Assembly: GCA_032622095.1 (NCBI GenBank)
Contig: CP136066.1
Location: forward strand, 45,219,911-45,283,910
Reading direction: 5' to 3'
Source: Siphonodentalium dalli
Taxonomy: Eukaryota; Mollusca; Scaphopoda; Gadilida; Siphonodentaliidae
Length of the DNA: 64,000 nt
Shown here: positions 11,089-21,082 of the stretch, one piece after another
Layout of the letters: each line of letters starts with the position of its first letter
How positions within the stretch are numbered: position 1 is the stretch's first letter
Program-made: the position numbers and the translations under genes
Notes under the pieces: generated by a model
Databases searched by the model: none
The model's input: the letters and a program-made list of their open reading frames with translations, nothing else
Told to the model about the DNA's origin: nothing

Positions 11089-12986
11089 CCAGAAAGTTTA
11101 TACTCGATAACTATGTTCGAGACCTTAAAGATGCCGTGTCCGATTTACACCCTGAAACCGCAATTGGTACGTTTTCTATACAAACAGTAATTAGATCGGA
11201 TCCACGATGAGCTCATTGCAACAGTCGTCTATTATAAAGAGCATCTGGGCTTCCGTCGTCCAAACGCGGTAGATAATAAAGAGCATTAGCAATAGCGTTT
11301 GTATTGGGACATGACAATCTGCGGGATGGGATGGGATATGGGACAAAACGACAATCTGCGGGACAGAATTTCAAATTGCGTGGGACGGCCGATATCTCGA
11401 GGAATACAGGGCGTAGGGGGCTCATTTTTGTGTCTAATGAAAGGCCCACATTCGCCCTATCCACACATATTAACCCCGCCACTGACCGGACACCGGAAGT
11501 TACATTATTCGGTCGACAACTGACCTAACATAAAATGCCACAAACACGAAAAACTGCGTTCGACATTAATGTTTAGAATTTAGATTTCTCGATGAATACG
11601 CTAGCAAACAACAAGTTTTAGGTATCAAATAACGCAGTGGAATACTGGGCATTCCTTTTTAGCTACAATATGGCTGTTTTAGTGCGAATATTGTAATGGC
11701 GAACACGCAAACACGCGCCGATAAAACAGCTAAAAATAGACTCGGTGTTTACAATTACAGGATCGATTTCAGCTGGTATATTCAATATAATGGGGCGTAT
11801 ATTAAATCAAAATGTAGGATTAGACACAGGGAATGTATTTTTTTCCATATGGGTCCACCAGGCGGTGAAATTGTTGCAGAAATTCGCTCCAAGATATTCG
11901 CACTTATTTGTATTTCAGTTGTGACTAAAAGCCCAGATGCCGGAGCCCGGCGACTATAAGGCAGTTACAAAATAGATCAACTGGTTTGAACGAATGAATA
12001 TGTCAATGGTAAGACTATTCAAAAGAATATTCAAATCAAATAGTGTTTATAGACTTAAAAACTTATGTGTCCGCCATTCATATGCGGTGGAGGTTCTCAT
12101 ATTATCTGCCAGTCATACGCGGGGGAGGTTCTCATATTTGATTGATTTATTTATTTATGTTTTATATAAAGACATACACGTATATTGTTTTAACAGGTTA
12201 CAAATATAATAAATTACAAGCAAATAAAAAGGAGTTTTTACAGGTTTTTAACATAATTTCGGTTGTTAGGCTATATAAGAAATCGCAAATTTTGGAACAA
12301 AAATGAGGCTGTAAAGAAGTCAAAGTGAATACCAATGGTATGATGGCTGAAATTTAGAAAAAAATCGTAGAGTACATGTACGGCTAGATATCGGGGATGG
12401 CACAAAAAGCACTCGAAGGCTTAATTCCATTGTGGTCCCCTGATATGCTACCGGCCACGAGGCAGACAATATAGTTACCACAAAATTCTCCATTTTGATA
12501 CTAAAAAATAATGGTAATGACATCAATGTTAATATATTGATATTTTACATTGATAAAGCCATCATCAATGTGGATAAAATAATTTATCATCATAAGTGCT
12601 ACATTTACAAGTAATCTTATGATTGTGAATATGTTTATTTTAAAAGAAATGATCTTTTCACCGACCAGGTGGATGAGACGCCTGGCAGATCCATTTAACA
12701 TAACAAGTCTGACACTCGTCTCATTCACCGGGTCTATGAATACTGACCGATATAATATTATATTAATATTAGTGCTGCTGCAAGAGGTGCCTGTGGGATC
12801 TGTGTCGGTTCGGTGACTTTGTAAATGATGGATACGCACCACTGCATATACGCACCACTGCCATGTATGGCCGGTTTTGGACTGGTCTGTCCATGACCGA
12901 AAGATGGAAACCCGAAATACAGGCAGCAGTAACAATATATGCAGAGATGAGTAATTCATTGGCAAAATTTTGGTCACAGTTTCAAT
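11089..12986. other. Intergenic sequence, no gene identified
   Basis: No frame with a recognisable domain is present. There are small repeats: a TAAAGAGCAT word twice at 11237-11285, CAATCTGCGGGA twice at 11318-11363, and GCGGTGGAGGTTCTCATAT-like words near 12086 and 12122. The part next to 12987 may be the 3' untranslated tail of the LINE that follows. Confidence 0.45.
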
Positions 12987-14188
12987 TCAGTAATACAGAA
13001 AGGGATCTTCCTCTCGGTCCTTCAGTTTAGATAAGAGATGTTTTTTTATGCAAAATTTCCGGTACTTGATGTCAATGGGTAGATGTACAGTTTTGTCAAG
13101 TCTATTCCAGAGTCTTATTCCTGTGTAGAAAAAAGACTTTTTCCCATAACAACTTACATGAGGGAGGATGAATTTCAGTTTACCTGACCGGGTTTCAGAT
13201 TGATCAGCCTCATTGTCCGAAACATTTGTATCCCCTTCTTTATTTGATCGTTTGAAATGTTCATTAAAATATACTGGCGCTTGCTTATCTGAGATCTTCA
13301 TAACCATTGTCAATTTCCTAAAGTTAACTCTTTCACATACCGGCAGCCAATCTACTTTTAGAAATTCTGAATAGCCAATATGTGTCCTACAATTTAGATC
13401 TAAAATGTATCTTACTAGCCTATTCTGGGTTGCTTGTAATCGGATCTTTGTTCTCTGCGTTAGACTAGTGTACCAAAAGCTTGAACTATAGTCAAAATGA
13501 CATTGAATGAGGGCCAAGGATAGAGTTCTTTTGCAGTATTGGTTCAGGTAAGATGCCTTTCTGTACAAGAATTTCAACTTAGAGTTTGCCTTCTGCAACA
13601 TGTGTGCTGCCATTAGCTCACCATTAAGATGGTGGTCTAAAATGGCCCCGAGATATGTTACGGAGTCACTGGGTCTGATGCTCACGCCATCACAGCAAAC
13701 ACTCAGCTGGGATTTATTTTTCAATTTATGTGATGATCCGAAAAGAATTGATTCTGTTTTTCCCAGGTGTAAAGATAGTTTATTATCCACCAGCCAAGCG
13801 CTCAGTTTGCTCAGTTCTACGCTGAGCGTTTGTTCAATGATGTGCACATCAGATCCAGCGACAATAAGGGCAGAGTCATCTGCATATAAGAGGAGTTGAC
13901 AAGACACAGCCATGGAAGCATCGTTAACATACAGTAAAAACAGTAGAGGACCTAAAATTCACCCCTGGGGTACGCCACAGGAAATATCTTCAAAATCGGA
14001 TAATGTACCATTTACATCAACAGCTTTGGATCTCCCATTCAGGTAGCTGTGAAACCAAAGAAGTGCGCTTTCATCCAAACCGATAACCTTAATTTTTGCA
14101 ATAAAATTTCATGATCCACTGTGTCAAAAGCCTTTTGAAGGTCTATCAGGACCATACCTGTAAGGTTACCCTTGTCCATCTCACTATG
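12987..14188 (-). pseudogene. 5'-truncated LINE reverse transcriptase, frameshift and stop
   Basis: The minus strand encodes the C-terminal half of a non-LTR retrotransposon reverse transcriptase. In order from 14188: MDKGNLTGMVLIDLQKAFDT (palm motif A), a frameshift near 14085-14100, then ESALLWFHSYLNGRSKAVDV, GVPQG-stop-ILGPLLFLLYVND with a TGA near 13965, and QLLLYADDSALIVAGSD with the catalytic YADD. The thumb and C-terminal region is open to the TAA/12987 end (SDVHIIEQTL through NRLVRYILDL to the terminal DPFLYY). The style resembles jockey/CR1-type elements. The endonuclease and N-terminal RT are missing; the 5' break coincides with the arm of the large inverted repeat. It is dead as a retrotransposon. 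Confidence 0.85.
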
Positions 14189-14282
14189 CTAGCCCGCTAT
14201 GTGGAATATCGTCAATAAATTCACCCTCTGGGGACCTCATTCTGCAAATGACAGGCACACTAAACTCAGACTTGTGTGCAGA
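14189..14282 (-). mobile_element. Truncated end of hAT-like GCAGAATGAGGTCC MITE
   Basis: The segment matches one end of the complete element at 18232-18632 in reverse. It ends CTCAGACTTG at 14274, followed by the 8-bp TGTGCAGA flank. The other end has been lost at the LINE junction. Confidence 0.7.
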
Positions 14283-14731
14283 CATTAGCTTCTGTTTGAC
14301 GAATCGTGTGAAAATTTGGCAGGGTACCATAATTATGTCATACCGATTAAAACTTTTCCTGACCGACTGAACACGAATAAAAAGGTTGTATGCACGTGTG
14401 ATTTTGTGACCATGCACGTGGGGTTTTGCGACCATGCAGGTGGGGCCTGATTAATGGGAAATTGACTTAAAAGTTTAAAAAGTTGCTTTTGTGCACATTG
14501 GTTGGCTGTATCCACAGAAATCCAACATATTGTTCATGTTGTGTCTTTTTGAATATTGTTTTCTTTTATACACCCGTTTTAAAAAAACAGGACATATTAT
14601 GTTATTGGTCTGTCCGTCCGTCTCTCCGTCCACTCTCACCAGCACCATCTATGTGTCTAAAATTTTAGTACAATTTGTGTGGCTAATTTCTGTTACTTAG
14701 CTGGCCACGTAACAGATTTTCAATAGACTCT

Positions 14732-15135
14732 TTAACCTTTTCATGACAGGAGCTGCATTGGTGCAACATGAAAGATCCTGTGCCAGTGCATTTTCTTATA
14801 TATGCGAGTCTCCCATAGGGAGCCTTGCATATATAAGAGAATGCACTAGCTTACAAGGTCAATGTAAATATCCTGTGCCAAATTATTTTCTTATATATGC
14901 ATAGCTCCCTATTGGAGACTCACATACAGTAATGCCCTAAATAATCGACTCCTTATTATGGGTAATTTTTTTGGATTTAGTTGGAAATATGGCTTGTTGC
15001 TATTCATCGGAAAGCTCTCACTGAGAGCTTTCCGAATACTGAAGTCGATTATTTAGGGCATTACTGTATATAAGAGAATGCATTGTTACAGGGTTTTCAC
15101 AAAAGTTCAGCAAGCTCCAGTCATGAAATGGTTAA
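14732..15135. mobile_element. TTAA foldback MITE, CCTTTTCATGACAGGAGC family
   Basis: The left end is TTAACCTTTTCATGACAGGA; the right end is AAGCTCCAGTCATGAAATGG then TTAA. It contains two variant TATA hairpins (about 14773-14850 and 14877-15084); the loop reads TCCCATAGGGAG rather than CGACCATAGGTCG. The second hairpin is split by a TA-MITE. A reversed copy lies at 17371-17774 and a third at 47487-47882. Confidence 0.75.
14927..15066. mobile_element. 140-bp TA-flanked MITE with CAGTAATGCCCTAAATAATC ends
   Basis: Perfect terminal inverted repeats (CAGTAATGCCCTAAATAATC plus GACT) are flanked by TA on both sides. Removing the element and one TA restores CACA-TATATAAGAG, the TATA stretch of the surrounding hairpin. 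This demonstrates a TA target duplication (Tc1/mariner or pogo type). It also contains an internal GGAAAGCTCTCA hairpin. Confidence 0.85.
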
Positions 15136-15481
15136 CATGCCCTATACGTTTAAAGGTCCAGTCATGAAATGGTTAACATGCCCTATACGTTTAAAGGTCC
15201 AGTCATGAAATGGTTAACATGCCCTATACGTTTAAAGGTCCAGTCATGAAATGGTTAACATGCCCTATACGTTTAAAGGTCCAGTCATGAAATGGTTAAC
15301 ATGCCCTATACGTTTAAAGGTCCAGTCATGAAATGGTTATCATGCCCTATACGTTTAAAGGTCCAGTCATGAAATGGTTATCATGCCCTATACGTTTAAA
15401 GGTCCAGTCATGAAATGGTTAACATGCCCTATACGTTTAAAGGTCCAGTCATGAAATGGTTAACATGCCCTATACGTTTAA
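15132..15481. repeat. 41-bp tandem array, 9 units
   Basis: The unit is GTCCAGTCATGAAATGGTTA followed by ACATGCCCTATACGTTTAAAG. Each unit holds two TTAA-type words, and the first part equals the end of the CATGAC-family foldback element. Two adjacent units (near 15338 and 15379) carry TTAT instead of TTAA. Confidence 0.9.
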
Positions 15482-15720
15482 CCCTTTTGAGTGCCAGGGG
15501 CCGATCTCATCGGCCCTAAACCTACAAAATAAGTCTGTTAAAGAATAAATTATTAAAATTGTAAAAAATTGTATAAAAAAAAATAAAATAAAAATGTTAG
15601 GCCAATGCATTCTCTTATATATGCGAGGCGACCTATGGTCGACTCGCATATATAAGAGAATGCATTGGCACAGGGTATATGGGTTGATACAAAAATCGGA
15701 TTTGGCACTCAAAGGGTTAA
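15478..15720. mobile_element. TTAA foldback MITE, CCCTTTTGAGTGCCA family
   Basis: TTAACCCTTTTGAGTGCCAG on the left and TTTGGCACTCAAAGGGTTAA on the right bound the element. It has a GGGGCCGATCTCATCGGCCC hairpin near the left end, an AT-rich spacer, and one TATA hairpin at about 15600-15668. The reversed partner is at 16783-17028. Confidence 0.75.
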
Positions 15721-16782
15721 TTCATTACTGTATGCTACATATCAAATAGTACAAGCGCAGAAAGCGAATGATTAGCCACTTCTGGGGTCAAAAAATAAAA
15801 TATGTAGCCCAGCTGTTAGCCACGTAAAACAAAAGGCACATAATGTCAGATGGTAATATGGAGTCATGGACCCAGGGGGGGGTGGAAAAAAGTTTTTCCG
15901 AGCACGTATGCCGGGGTGGGTGGGTGGTCGATAGGACCAACAAACAATTTTTTCCGCAACTCAAAAATATTTTTCCTGCAAGTCTTTTTGACTGTTTTTG
16001 CAATGAATTTGGCTTAAAACACATCTATATGTCAATATTAAATAAATGACAAATTTCATGATGATCAGACAAACAGTATAGCCTGTAGCCCATGCTAATG
16101 GATTGAATTTTGAAATCCAAGATGGCTGCTGGCAGCCATGTTTTTTTGGACCGATTGACCCCAAAATGACTTGTTCCTATTTACATGTCAATGATAACAT
16201 CCATGACTAATAGTATGCACAGAAATTCATATACAGCTGTTTACAGTGAATTTCCCCCTGCAAATCTCTGTTTTAGTGTTAAAAGGGGGGGTGGGTGTCC
16301 AAAAATGGTCGAAAAAAACTGCCGAAAACGGGAAAAAATTTGGACGCGGGGGTGGGTGGGTCCCAACAAGGGTCGAAAGTCAAAATCAGCATACGTGCCT
16401 GCAATTTTTTTCCCCCCCGACTCCCCCCTGATGGACCAGGGAATTTTCCAGGGCTGTTTTTATATCTGTTACAGATATGGGCGCCCAAACTCGAGAAGCC
16501 CAAATGTCCCCAAATTCCTAGTGGATAGTATTGAGTCAACGTGAATTTTCCAAGGAAATTCAACAATATGCTATGTAAATAAAAAATCTGCAGTCGCAAT
16601 AGAACCTTTATTTATCTGTGTTGGTTCAGCGCAGAAGTCTTATTAAGTTATATGGGGATACATGTATCCACTGCTGGAAAATAGGTTTGCCCAAATTATC
16701 TCTGGATTCTTCCGTCATGGACACAAATCACATAGACTGTCACCCTCCAAATATCAAGTGATATTTTTCTAAATAGCCTTCT
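15721..16782. other. Unpaired centre of the inverted repeat
   Basis: The 1.06 kb centre recurs once in the window, at 45963-47036 in copy 2. It holds poly-G and poly-C-rich words (GGGTGGGTGGGTGG-like near 15914 and 16345) and the word AATCCAAGATGGCTGCTGGC. Short open frames on both strands show no recognisable domain. It looks like the interior of a composite TTAA element (15478-17028), not a gene. Confidence 0.55.
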
Positions 16783-17028
16783 TTAACCCTTTGAGTGCCA
16801 GGTCGATTTTTGTATCAACCCATATACCATGTGCCAATGCATTCTCTTATATATGCGAGTCGACCATAGGTCGCCTCGCATATATAAGAGAATGCATTGG
16901 CCTAACATTTTTATTTTTTTTATTTTTATTTTTTTACAATTTTAATAATTTATTCTTATATTCTTTAACAGACTTATTTTGTAGGTTTAGGGCCGATGAG
17001 ATCGGCCCCTGGCACTCAAAAGGGTTAA
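16783..17028. mobile_element. TTAA foldback MITE, CCCTTTGAGTGCCA family, reversed copy
   Basis: TTAACCCTTTGAGTGCCAGG on the left and CCCCTGGCACTCAAAAGGGT then TAA on the right. One TATA hairpin lies at about 16832-16900. Together with 15478-15720 it frames the centre, so the outer ends of the two are also a matched TTAA inverted-repeat pair. Confidence 0.75.
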
Positions 17029-17374
17029 ACGTATAGGGCATGTTAACCATTTCATGACTGGACCTTTAAACGTATAGGGCATGTTAACCATTTCATGACT
17101 GGACCTTTAAACGTATAGGGCATGATAACCATTTCATGACTGGACCTTTAAACGTATAGGGCATGATAACCATTTCATGACTGGACCTTTAAACGTATAG
17201 GGCATGTTAACCATTTCATGACTGGACCTTTAAACGTATAGGGCATGTTAACCATTTCATGACTGGACCTTTAAACGTATAGGGCATGTTAACCATTTCA
17301 TGACTGGACCTTTAAACGTATAGGGCATGTTAACCATTTCATGACTGGACCTTTAAACGTATAGGGCATGTTAA
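17025..17374. repeat. 41-bp tandem array, 9 units, inverted copy
   Basis: Nine units mirror the array at 15132-15481, including two variant units (near 17120 and 17161) in the exact mirrored positions. In copy 2 the same array has only six units. Confidence 0.9.
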
Positions 17375-17774
17375 CCATTTCATGACTGGAGCTTGCTGAA
17401 CTTTTGTGAAAACCCTGTAACAATGCATTCTCTTATATACAGTAATGCCCTAAATAATCGACTTCAGTATTCGGAAAGCTCTCAGTGAGAGCTTTCCGAT
17501 GAATAGCAACAAGCCATATTTCCAACTAAATCCAAAAAAATTACCCATAATAAGGAGTCGATTATTTAGGGCATTACTGTATGTGAGTCTCCAATAGGGA
17601 GCTATGCATATATAAGAAAATAATTTGGCACAGGATATTTACATTGACCTTGTAAGCTAGTGCATTCTCTTATATATGCAAGGCTCCCTATGGGAGACTC
17701 GCATATATAAGAAAATGCACTGGCACAGGATCTTTCATGTTGCACCAATGCAGCTCCTGTCATGAAAAGGTTAA
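17371..17774. mobile_element. TTAA foldback MITE, CATGAC family, reversed copy
   Basis: TTAACCATTTCATGACTGGA at the left and CTCCTGTCATGAAAAGGTTA plus A at the right. It mirrors 14732-15135 and carries the same nested TA-MITE. Confidence 0.75.
17440..17579. mobile_element. 140-bp TA-flanked MITE nested in foldback element
   Basis: CAGTAATGCCCTAAATAATC ends in perfect inverted orientation with TA flanks. It is the mirror of 14927-15066 and splits the hairpin TATA stretch at the same base. Confidence 0.85.
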
Positions 17775-18231
17775 AGAGTCTATTGAAAATCTGTTACGTG
17801 GCCAGCTAAGTAACAGAAATTAGCCACACAAATTGTACTAAAATTTTAGACACATAGATGGTGCTGGTGAGAGTGGACGGAGAGACGGACGGACAGACCA
17901 ATAACATAATATGTCCTGTTTTTTTAAAACGGGTGTATAAAAGAAAACAATATTCAAAAAGACACAACATGAACAATATGTTGGATTTCTGTGGATACAG
18001 CCAACCAATGTGCACAAAAGCAACTTTTTAAACTTTTAAGTCAATTTCCCATTAATCAGGCCCCACCTGCATGGTCGCAAAACCCCACGTGCATGGTCAC
18101 AAAATCACACGTGCATACAACCTTTTTATTCGTGTTCAGTCGGTCAGGAAAAGTTTTAATCGGTATGACATAATTATGGTACCCTGCCAAATTTTCACAC
18201 GATTCGTCAAACAGAAGCTAATGTCTGCACA

Positions 18232-18632
18232 CAAGTCTGAGTTTAGTGTGCCTGTCATTTGCAGAATGAGGTCCCCAGAGGGTGAATTTATTGACGATAT
18301 TCCACATAGCGGGCTAGCATCACTCTGGGGACCTCATTCTGCACGACCTCATCTGCTACGGATTGACTCAGATTGAAGTTCCCAAATGGTGAATATTGTG
18401 ATGTATACCCATCGGGAACTTTGATTATGCAATGTGTCGTCTGCCAATTTGGGGATATAGAGAAACTAAACTAAAAAAGATATAGAATCTATGGGAAGAA
18501 CATTCTATAGAAATTTGATAATAAAGAAACTTTCAGATAAGATGAAGCCTAAGCAGAATGAGGTCCCCAGAGTATAATTCACCCTCTGGGGACCTCATTC
18601 TGCAAATGACAGGCACACTAAACTCAGACTTG
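18232..18632. mobile_element. hAT-like MITE with 8-bp target duplication TCTGCACA
   Basis: Ends CAAGTCTGAGTTTAGTGTGC and its complement are flanked by exact TCTGCACA duplications (18224-18231 and 18633-18640). Subterminal regions fold into hairpins built from GCAGAATGAGGTCCCCAGAG and GGTGAATTTA. 8-bp duplications are the rule for hAT elements. No transposase is encoded. Confidence 0.82.
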
Positions 18633-18640
18633 TCTGCACA

Positions 18641-19036
18641 TATGAATGATAAATGTATATTCTTTTAGCATTAGAACATATGATTTTAGATACCAAACAC
18701 AAATACCAATTACAGGGTTGGCTCTTAAAATTGTTTTACATTTTATTCCTAAAGTCTCTAAAATTCCACGAGAAATATATATTTCTAGTCTTCGGAATTG
18801 GCCACATATATAGTAGATGGCAGAGACTAACTAATTTAGCAAATCATTTACACTTAAGTCAATTAATTTCTGCGTATTTCCATGACAGGCTACACCGGTT
18901 TATGAACATAGCCTCAGTCGGGTTTGTATGTAAGCCATGTATGGAAGCCGGTATATCTGAAGAGAGTGCATGACAGAGCGAAAGGAGTGTGTCTGTTTTT
19001 TTGTTGACAAATTGAATAAAATAACTTTTTACTTTC
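18641..19036. other. Duplicated non-coding sequence, no gene identified
   Basis: The stretch is AT-rich and shared with copy 2 at 48743-49141. The plus-strand open frame 18653-18973 has no recognisable domain and is not preserved as such in copy 2. Confidence 0.45.
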
Positions 19037-19330
19037 TGTCATTTGCAGAATGAGGTCCCTAGAGGGTGAATTTAGTGATGCTATCCCGCATAGCAGGCTA
19101 GCATCACTAAATTCACCCTCTGGGGGACCTCATTCTGCTTAGGCCCTCAACTGCTATGGTAGATCTAGGATCAGATTGAAGTTCCCCAGTTGAAGTTGTT
19201 GATGATCACCCATTAGGCACCTCGATTATGGATTTTACCTTCTGCAAATTAGGGGATATAGAAACTTCCCAGAAAGGAAAACGTAACTAAAAAACAATGT
19301 TAATTTGATACTATAGATACTTCCCAGAAC
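19037..19330. repeat. Copy-1-specific segment with GCAGAATGAGGTCC hairpin
   Basis: A hairpin at about 19045-19140 pairs GCAGAATGAGGTCCCTAGAG with CTCTGGGGGACCTCATTCTG and is followed by subterminal sequence of the hAT-like family. Copy 2 has an unrelated segment with a SINE at this place (about 49142-50010). Confidence 0.6.
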
Positions 19331-19727
19331 TTTCCATTTGTCCTAATCCGAAGATATACAGGCAATATAACTCCCGCCCATGATTCTGGATGTAACCAAA
19401 GGGGCAGGACTCGGTCCTAAAACAACATCATCCCAACTGATATCCCAAGCTGTTGTGGACTGAGAAGTCTTGGTCTATGGGCGAGCATGCTTTTTAAACA
19501 TTTTTGGCCTGAGAAGTGGGAAATTTACTTTGCATGGTCTAACTAACTTAAGCGAAAGTTGTTGTCTTTGTAGGTTTTTCAAGTGTTATCTATCCTGAAA
19601 CGCATTAAATGTCTGCTCCTTTCCATACGCATTTAACTTAATAGTTCCCACTGATATGTTCATTGATACAAAGTTATGAAAGATTTGTATATTCTTATAG
19701 TTTTGTGTACTCAAACAATACAATGTA

Positions 19728-20115
19728 TTAAAGGTACTCAATCCGAGTCAATGGTCCCCATATCATCAGATTCCAACAACATTTTTTTTTAAATGCCGCT
19801 TCAGTTATCAGAATCGATTAATTACCCAAAAATAATGCTAACCACAGTCAACTATAGTATTACATTGCCCAAAACCTGTTATTTATCAACATTTTGTTCA
19901 ATAAAATTTTGCCGGCTTGTCAAATATCCGACAAAAAAAGCCACTTGATTTTAGAGTTATCCACCTTGTGGTGAAAAATAATACATTTTAAAAATCGATA
20001 CCTGATCACTCTGAGCTTTGATAGGCGGGTTCCTCGACTCAAATCAAATATTTTTTACCCCCAAAGCCAAATAAATAGTAATTGAGGGGCGCTTAATCGG
20101 ATTGCGTACCTTTAA
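19728..20115. mobile_element. TTAA-flanked MITE, AAGGTACTCAATC family
   Basis: It starts TTAAAGGTACTCAATCCGAG and ends TTGCGTACCTTTAA. Relatives lie at 33340-34205 (broken), 36970-37328 (truncated), 38633-39081 and 50425-50812. Shared interior words are CAGTCAACTATAGTAT and AAGCCAAATAAATAGTAATT. Confidence 0.75.
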
Positions 20116-20185
20116 CAATGAAATAGACTGCAAGGAATAAATATATTTACAATTAAACAAAATATGTGCAGAAAGGAGCGAACAG

Positions 20186-20548
20186 TTAACCCTTTACCCA
20201 ACAGAACGGCCACAGGTCGCCTCGCATATATAAGAGAATGCATTGGCTTAACACATTAAAAATTATAAAATTGTTAAAGAATGTAAGAAAAAATGGTAAA
20301 AAGTGTTAAACATTTTTTTTTTTTAGGCCAATGCATTCTCTTATATATGCGAGGCGACCTATGGTCGACTCGCATATGTAAGAGAAGGCATTGGCACAGG
20401 GCATAACTGTAACCATCACAATGTGGTCAATGAGCCGGTTCCAATGATATCCATATTTGTATGGTTTTATTGAGACAGACCCAAGATAATTTAGGCTGTT
20501 CAAGCTTTATTTGGCCGTTTTTGGCCGGTTTGTTGGGTAAAGGGTTAA
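20186..20548. mobile_element. TTAA foldback MITE, CCCTTTACCCAACAG family, half-hairpin deletion
   Basis: Both TTAA ends are present (TTAACCCTTTACCCAACAGA and TTGTTGGGTAAAGGGTTAA). The first hairpin has lost its left half: GAACGGCC joins directly to ACAGGTCGCCTCGC. Copy 2 (50883-51271) keeps the full hairpin, so the loss followed the duplication. Confidence 0.8.
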
Positions 20549-20619
20549 CTCATAGTTCAGCGAGTTTCCAGGATAGATGACTTGAAAAACATACGAAGAC
20601 AACACTTATATAATATATA

Positions 20620-21039
20620 TGACCCGCCATATCAAATCCAGTCGGAAGTCGGGATGTTTTTTACCCTGTGCCAATGCATTCTCTTATATATGCGAGTCGA
20701 CCATAGGTCGCCTCGCATATATAAGAGAATGCATTGGCCTAACAATTTTTTATCATGTTTTTAAAATAAATGTTTCTTACAATTTTTAGGACACAAAATA
20801 AAAAACATCCATTACCCTGCAGGGAGCCCCACACATATATAGAAGCATATAGAAGAGTGTCGTCTGCTCATGTTTGTCTGGGGCTCTGTATGGGTGAAAT
20901 TATAAAATTGTTAAAGAATACAAGAACAAATTATTAAAATTGTAAAAACTTGTTAGGCCAATGCATTCTCTCCTATGGTCGACTCGCATATATAAGAGAA
21001 TGCATTGGCACAGGGCCCTTCTGTTGGGTAAAGGGTTAA
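20620..21039. mobile_element. Hybrid foldback MITE: TGACCCGCC left end, TTAA right end
   Basis: The left end is that of the TGACCCGCC family, the right end GGGCCCTTCTGTTGGGTAAA then GGGTTAA. The second hairpin lacks most of one arm (TTCTCTCCTATGGTCGACTC). The 40 bp after it (AACTCATAGTTCAACGAGTT and on) repeat the 40 bp after the previous element at 20549. It lies just past the stop codon of the GTF3C1-like copy. Confidence 0.75.
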
Positions 21040-21082
21040 CTCATAGTTCAACGAGTTTCCAGGATAGATAGACACTTTCAGC

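Larger units (their letters stand above)
14189..15720. repeat. Left arm of 4.1 kb inverted repeat
   Basis: This 1.53 kb arm is the near-exact reverse complement of 16783-18320. Matching reading frames on the two arms are identical or nearly so, and the arms match even in which two units of the 41-bp array carry TTAT instead of TTAA. The outer edge falls inside a hAT-like MITE fragment and abuts the LINE; the inner edge is the TTAA end of a foldback element. A 1062-bp unpaired centre separates the arms. Confidence 0.85.
16783..18320. repeat. Right arm of 4.1 kb inverted repeat
   Basis: This arm is the reverse complement of 14189-15720. The outer part continues beyond the mirror point into a complete hAT-like MITE, so the right arm appears to be the original context and the left arm the derived copy. 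Confidence 0.85.

Noticed and set aside
15132-15481. CRISPR-like array
   Set aside because: The 41-bp units are contiguous with no unique spacers, the context is animal nuclear DNA, and the unit derives from a transposon end.
16185-16599. Opposing open frames in the inverted-repeat centre
   Set aside because: Composition is driven by G- and C-runs, frames shift between the two copies (16185-16544 versus 46357-46770), and no domain is recognisable.
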